From contig CACFLM010000030.1 in assembly GCA_902567145.1 (NCBI GenBank), positions 1-9,837 of the forward strand: a stretch of 9,837 nt of DNA. Reading direction: 5' to 3'. Shown here in pieces: positions 6,849 through 9,837 of this stretch. This DNA is from an uncultured Alphaproteobacteria bacterium. GTDB taxonomy: Bacteria; Pseudomonadota; Alphaproteobacteria; TMED127. Both the position numbers and the translations under genes were made by a program. Every line of letters begins with the position of its first letter. The stretch's first letter is position 1. The notes under the pieces were generated by a model. The model saw nothing but the letters and a program-made list of their open reading frames with translations, did not search any database and was not told the origin of the DNA.

Positions 6849-8372
6849 TTAAAAAATTTTCAAACTTTTTCTTTTTTTTATTACAAAATCGATTGAAAGA
6901 TTTAAAAAGAAAAAAATTGAAATTAAGATTAAAACCACCTTACTTTTATACTTCATGAAAAATGTAGAGTTTTCTCCTAAGATAATTTTCTTTTCAATAA
7001 AGCCAACTCTATCAAGTTCTATTTTTTTTAAAATTTTTCCATTGCTGTCAGTTATCACAGAAATACCAGAGTTTGCTGATCTTAAAAGTGGCACGCCTTT
7101 TTCTACTGATCTAAAAATTGAAGCAGTCAAATGTTGCTTAGGTCCCGAAGTTTTTCCAAACCAAGCATCATTTGTTATATTTATTAATAGTCCTATTTTT
7201 CTATAATTAAAGGTCTGAAAGATTGCTTCGTAACAAATTGACGGCTCAAATGTTATTTTTTTTTCATTATTTTCTAATGCAATTAGATTCTCTTTATTAC
7301 CGCTACTAAAGTCTGTTTTTCCCGGAGTTATCTTCCAAAAATTTAGCAAGGATCTTAAAGGAATGAATTCTCCAAAAGGCACCAAATGCTTTTTATCATA
7401 AAAAGTAAAGCTGTTTTTTTGTATTACAAATAAAGAATTATAAATCTTAAAACTATTATTTTCAAAAACTCTTCTAAGCCCTCCCGTAATAATGGTGGTA
7501 TAATCATCAATATTACTTCTTATGTAATTTAGTAAATCATTATTTTCATTTAGATAGACAGTCATTGCTGCCTCCGGCCAAATAACTACTAATTGTGTTT
7601 TCTCATCTTTTACTGAGAGTCTAAGAAGTTTGTCAACATGTTGTTGAAACAAACTTTTATCCCATTTTTCCTTTTGCAAAATATTTGGTTGTACAACTCT
7701 AATAGCAAGAGTATCTTTTATACTTAAATTTTCCTTTTTGTGGAGAAATGAAAATGTCCATAGAAATAATGGAAAAATAATTAAAGATGTTAAAAAAGAA
7801 ACCCTCTTTCTTATAATAAGTAAAATTGAAATCACTATCCAGAATATAGTCAGAAAAGATAGTCCATAAACTCCAACAAATGATACTATCTGAAAAAAAT
7901 TTTCATCAAAAATCCAAATGTGAGCATATAAATTTAAAGGCAAACCACCAAAAATTTTTGATCTTAATACTTCAGAGCTAAATAAAAAAAGGGCTATAAA
8001 AAAACTTAATGTAAATAAAGTTTCTTTGTCTCTTTTAAAGTTGAAAAACAATGTTATCAGAAAGCTTGGAAGAGCAAAAAATAAACCCATGAAAAAAGGG
8101 AAAATGAATATAATGAATGGAGCAAAATGTTTATGTTCTTCATAAATTAGAAAAGGATTTATAATCCAATGCATAGATGTAATAAAAAAGCCAAAACCAA
8201 ACAACCACCCTGGAATAAAATTAAACAATAGAACATTTCTTGATATTAGGCCCTTTATTAAAAAATAATGACCGACAAGAAACAAAGGAATTAAATAGCT
8301 ATTAGAAATTGAGATTCCGCAAATTAAGCCTCCAAAAAACAATCTTATGCATTGGTAAACTTTATTTGACAT
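6849..8372 (-). CDS. lnt: apolipoprotein N-acyltransferase Lnt
   Basis: Lnt adds the third acyl chain to the N-terminal cysteine of lipoproteins on the periplasmic face of the inner membrane. The product has 507 residues, close to E. coli Lnt. Residues 1-210 hold the hydrophobic N-terminal helices, and a last membrane helix lies at about 477-497 before a basic tail (KKRKSLK). Between them is the carbon-nitrogen hydrolase domain with the expected triad: Glu267 in WPEAAM, Lys327 in YDKKHLVPFGEF and Cys380 in PSICYE, plus Glu382. NDAWFGKTSGPKQHL (401-415) is the conserved substrate-loop region. The ATG overlaps the end of the CBS-domain gene by 11 bp, with no clear Shine-Dalgarno, so coupling is likely. 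The intact triad implies a full triacylated lipoprotein pathway; lgt and lspA are outside the window. Confidence 0.96.
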   Translation of the reverse strand: MSNKVYQCIRLFFGGLICGISISNSYLIPLFLVGHYFLIKGLISRNVLLFNFIPGWLFGFGFFITSMHWIINPFLIYEEHKHFAPFIIFIFPFFMGLFFALPSFLITLFFNFKRDKETLFTLSFFIALFLFSSEVLRSKIFGGLPLNLYAHIWIFDENFFQIVSFVGVYGLSFLTIFWIVISILLIIRKRVSFLTSLIIFPLFLWTFSFLHKKENLSIKDTLAIRVVQPNILQKEKWDKSLFQQHVDKLLRLSVKDEKTQLVVIWPEAAMTVYLNENNDLLNYIRSNIDDYTTIITGGLRRVFENNSFKIYNSLFVIQKNSFTFYDKKHLVPFGEFIPLRSLLNFWKITPGKTDFSSGNKENLIALENNEKKITFEPSICYEAIFQTFNYRKIGLLINITNDAWFGKTSGPKQHLTASIFRSVEKGVPLLRSANSGISVITDSNGKILKKIELDRVGFIEKKIILGENSTFFMKYKSKVVLILISIFFFLNLSIDFVIKKRKSLKIF

Positions 8373-9201
8373 TCACTAGAATTCTTTTAATTTTCCTAGT
8401 ATCTGCGTCTCTAATTGTAAATTCTAAACCACTCTTATGACTTATCACTTCACCTCTACTAGGAATTTTTCCCAACAAGTTAAAAACCAAACCTCCAACT
8501 GTATCGATATCTTCCTTCTCTTCTTGAGTAAAATATCCACCTATTTTTTTCTCTAATTCTTCAACAGGCAATCGCGCAGAAACATCATAAGTTTTTTTTG
8601 AAATCTTTTTTATTTCTTCAATTTCTTCAAGGTCGTGTTCGTCTTTAATTTCCCCCACAATTTCCTCTACAAGATCTTCAATGGTTACCAAACCATTTGT
8701 ACCCCCAAATTCATCTACAACAATAGACATATGAATTTGCTCTGACCTCATTTTTAATAAAAGATCGAGAATTTTCATTGAAGGTGATGAAAAAAGGATC
8801 TTCCTTGTTATTGTTTTTGAAAGTTTAAGATTTCTATTGCTTCTCACCTTATTACTTACTCTCTCGAATAAGTCTCTTATGTGAATCATTCCTATTATTT
8901 TATCTAAATTATCTTTAAATACAGGAATTCTTGAATGCTTTGTTTTATTTATAAAACTAACGAGATTATTTATTTTTATATCTGAAGGAACTGCATCTAT
9001 ATCTGCTCTGGGAATCATAACATCCTCGATGCACTTATCACTAAGATTTATTACATTTTTAAATATATTCTTAGTTCCGTCATCAATTTTCTCTGTACCA
9101 TTTTTATTTTCATCAATTAAATCCTCAATAACATTTTTTAATTCTTCTTTTTCATTTGAACGAAAAATCGAGGTAATTCTATTAAAAAATTTTCTTATCA
9201 T
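8362..9201 (-). CDS. corC: CorC/TlyC (YbeX)-type CBS-domain protein
   Basis: This soluble protein has a pair of CBS domains followed by a CorC/HlyC C-terminal domain, in 279 residues. A charged leader (1-55) precedes CBS1 (about 57-112, with VMIPRADIDAV at 61-71 and KHSRIPVFKDNLDKIIGMIH around 88-107). CBS2 covers about 128-186 and has the characteristic VVDEFGGTNGLVTIEDLVEE (161-180). The CorC_HlyC domain is about 203-278 (DTVGGLVFNLLG at 233-244). There is no DUF21 membrane domain, so it resembles YbeX/CorC rather than the longer membrane CNNM-like members. Homologues are linked to Mg/Co efflux or labelled hemolysin; the biochemical role is unsettled, though linkage to ybeY suggests a ribosome or Mg-homeostasis connection. 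The ATG overlaps the ybeY TGA as ATGA (4 bp), a classic coupling arrangement. The family is secure and the exact function is not. Confidence 0.9.
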   Translation of the reverse strand: MIRKFFNRITSIFRSNEKEELKNVIEDLIDENKNGTEKIDDGTKNIFKNVINLSDKCIEDVMIPRADIDAVPSDIKINNLVSFINKTKHSRIPVFKDNLDKIIGMIHIRDLFERVSNKVRSNRNLKLSKTITRKILFSSPSMKILDLLLKMRSEQIHMSIVVDEFGGTNGLVTIEDLVEEIVGEIKDEHDLEEIEEIKKISKKTYDVSARLPVEELEKKIGGYFTQEEKEDIDTVGGLVFNLLGKIPSRGEVISHKSGLEFTIRDADTRKIKRILVNVK

Positions 9202-9671
9202 AATTTAAAATTTTTCCTCTGGAATAACCTCTTAAGTATATCTTTTTCTTTTTTTTCCATAATATCAGCTTCTTTTTTATTTGTATGATCATATCCATAT
9301 AAATGTAATGTACTATGAACAATCATGTGAAGGAGATGGTGATAGAAACTTTTTTTTTGCTCTTTTGATTCAGCTAAAATCTTCTCGAGAGAGATAACAA
9401 TATCTCCTAATACAAAATAATTCTGTAATTCAGTTAACATTCTTTCCTCATTTTGCGGAAATGATAGAACGTTAGTTTCTCTGTCAATATTTCTGAATTT
9501 AGTATTAATCTTCCTAATCTCTTTGTTGTTGGTCAAAAATACAGAAACATAAGTTTTGAAAGCATTTTTTTTAAGTATCTCAAGTGTTTGATTAACTGCT
9601 TCTTCAACAAAACCTCTTATCTCTTTTGTCTTAAAATTACTCTCACATTCAAACTTTATATCGATCATCAT
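9198..9671 (-). CDS. ybeY: endoribonuclease YbeY (16S rRNA maturation factor)
   Basis: YbeY is a zinc-dependent RNase linked to 16S rRNA 3'-end maturation and 70S quality control. The metal motif HxxxHxxxxxH is intact in VHSTLHLYGYDH: counted from the GTG start, His128, His132 and His138. NVLSFP and the LGDIVIS strand are also present. I chose the ATG at 9671 (157 residues, starting MMIDIKFE) because family members begin close to the IDI strand. An in-frame GTG at 9698 would add nine lysine-rich residues. It overlaps phoH by 23 bp and has an AAGG element five bases upstream, so it cannot be excluded; a further ATG at 9668 is also possible. The ATG at 9671 follows the phoH stop by 4 bp and lacks a Shine-Dalgarno. 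The 3' end overlaps the CBS gene by 4 bp. Identity is secure from the motif and the phoH-ybeY-corC order. Confidence 0.93.
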   Translation of the reverse strand: MMIDIKFECESNFKTKEIRGFVEEAVNQTLEILKKNAFKTYVSVFLTNNKEIRKINTKFRNIDRETNVLSFPQNEERMLTELQNYFVLGDIVISLEKILAESKEQKKSFYHHLLHMIVHSTLHLYGYDHTNKKEADIMEKKEKDILKRLFQRKNFKL

Positions 9672-9675
9672 TAAA

Positions 9676-9837
9676 TTATTTTTTTTTATACTTTTCACCT
9701 ACACCTTGAATTCTCTCAAATTCTTCGTATTTACCAACTATTTTGGAGACCAAAGGGTTTCTTACAACATCTTTTTCCTCAAATTCAATAAACCCTATAT
9801 CCTCGACATCTTTAAGTATATTTATTGACTCTCTTAA
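9676..9837 (-). CDS. phoH: PhoH-family ATPase, C-terminal 53 residues only
   Basis: An open frame enters from the window's right edge and stops with TAA at 9678-9676, giving 53 residues. The stretch KDVEDIGFIEFEEKDVVRNP (9-28), then LVSKIVGKYEEF, matches the end of PhoH/PhoL (YbeZ-like) P-loop ATPases, in which a GIxFxxF strand is followed by DVVRHPLV and a final helix. Here the His of DVVRHP is Asn. The nucleotide-binding part lies outside the window. PhoH proteins of this group are predicted RNA-linked ATPases, usually directly upstream of ybeY, as here. The tail ends in a lysine run encoded by nine consecutive A's. The call rests on a short fragment plus synteny. Confidence 0.85.
   Translation of the reverse strand, partial: LRESINILKDVEDIGFIEFEEKDVVRNPLVSKIVGKYEEFERIQGVGEKYKKK

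Noticed and set aside
6955..7206. Plus-strand open frame of 83 codons
   Set aside because: Antisense to the catalytic domain end of lnt, with no domain signature or ribosome site.
1..9837. Search for mobile elements, CRISPR arrays, tRNA/rRNA genes, toxin-antitoxin or defence modules
   Set aside because: Nearly all bases are assigned to conserved housekeeping genes, and the one sizeable gap shows none of these.

Overview
The window is a compact, AT-rich (roughly 30% GC by eye) stretch of a bacterial chromosome in which every recognisable gene lies on the minus strand. In transcription order, from high to low coordinates, the genes are phoH (3' end only), ybeY, a CorC/TlyC-type CBS gene, lnt, metK, trmB, nusA, infB, rbfA and truB (start and most of the body). 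This is the conserved alphaproteobacterial order for these two neighbouring clusters. The low GC, gaps of only 2-23 bp, short overlaps (4, 11 and 17 bp) and absence of accessory genes suggest a streamlined, probably marine free-living alphaproteobacterium of the SAR11/Pelagibacterales or HIMB59 type. That lineage call is inference from gene order, composition and protein signatures; no 16S gene is present.

Layout. 9837-4991: phoH-ybeY-corC-lnt-metK-trmB, a tightly packed set covering RNA and ribosome quality control (PhoH, YbeY), a CBS-domain membrane/ion-associated protein, lipoprotein N-acylation (Lnt), S-adenosylmethionine synthesis (MetK) and a SAM-dependent tRNA m7G46 methyltransferase (TrmB, a consumer of the MetK product). 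4990-4865: the only sizeable gap (126 bp), holding a good sigma70-like promoter with a perfect TATAAT -10, flanked by a short inverted repeat and a tandem repeat. 4864-1: nusA-infB-rbfA-truB, a transcription/translation cluster for elongation control, initiation, 30S maturation and tRNA U55 pseudouridylation. It appears to be driven by the promoter in the gap, although read-through from trmB is likely because no terminator is seen.

What stands out is mainly absence and small variation. rimP, normally just before nusA, is missing and its place is taken by the promoter region. ylxR (DUF448), often between nusA and infB in alphaproteobacteria, is also missing. RbfA stops just after its last core strand, without the usual C-terminal tail. 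TruB has Phe where the family has an almost invariant His five residues before the catalytic Asp. nusA starts with TTG. I found no mobile element, CRISPR array, RNA gene, phage gene or defence system, and nothing I can honestly call a new biological system.
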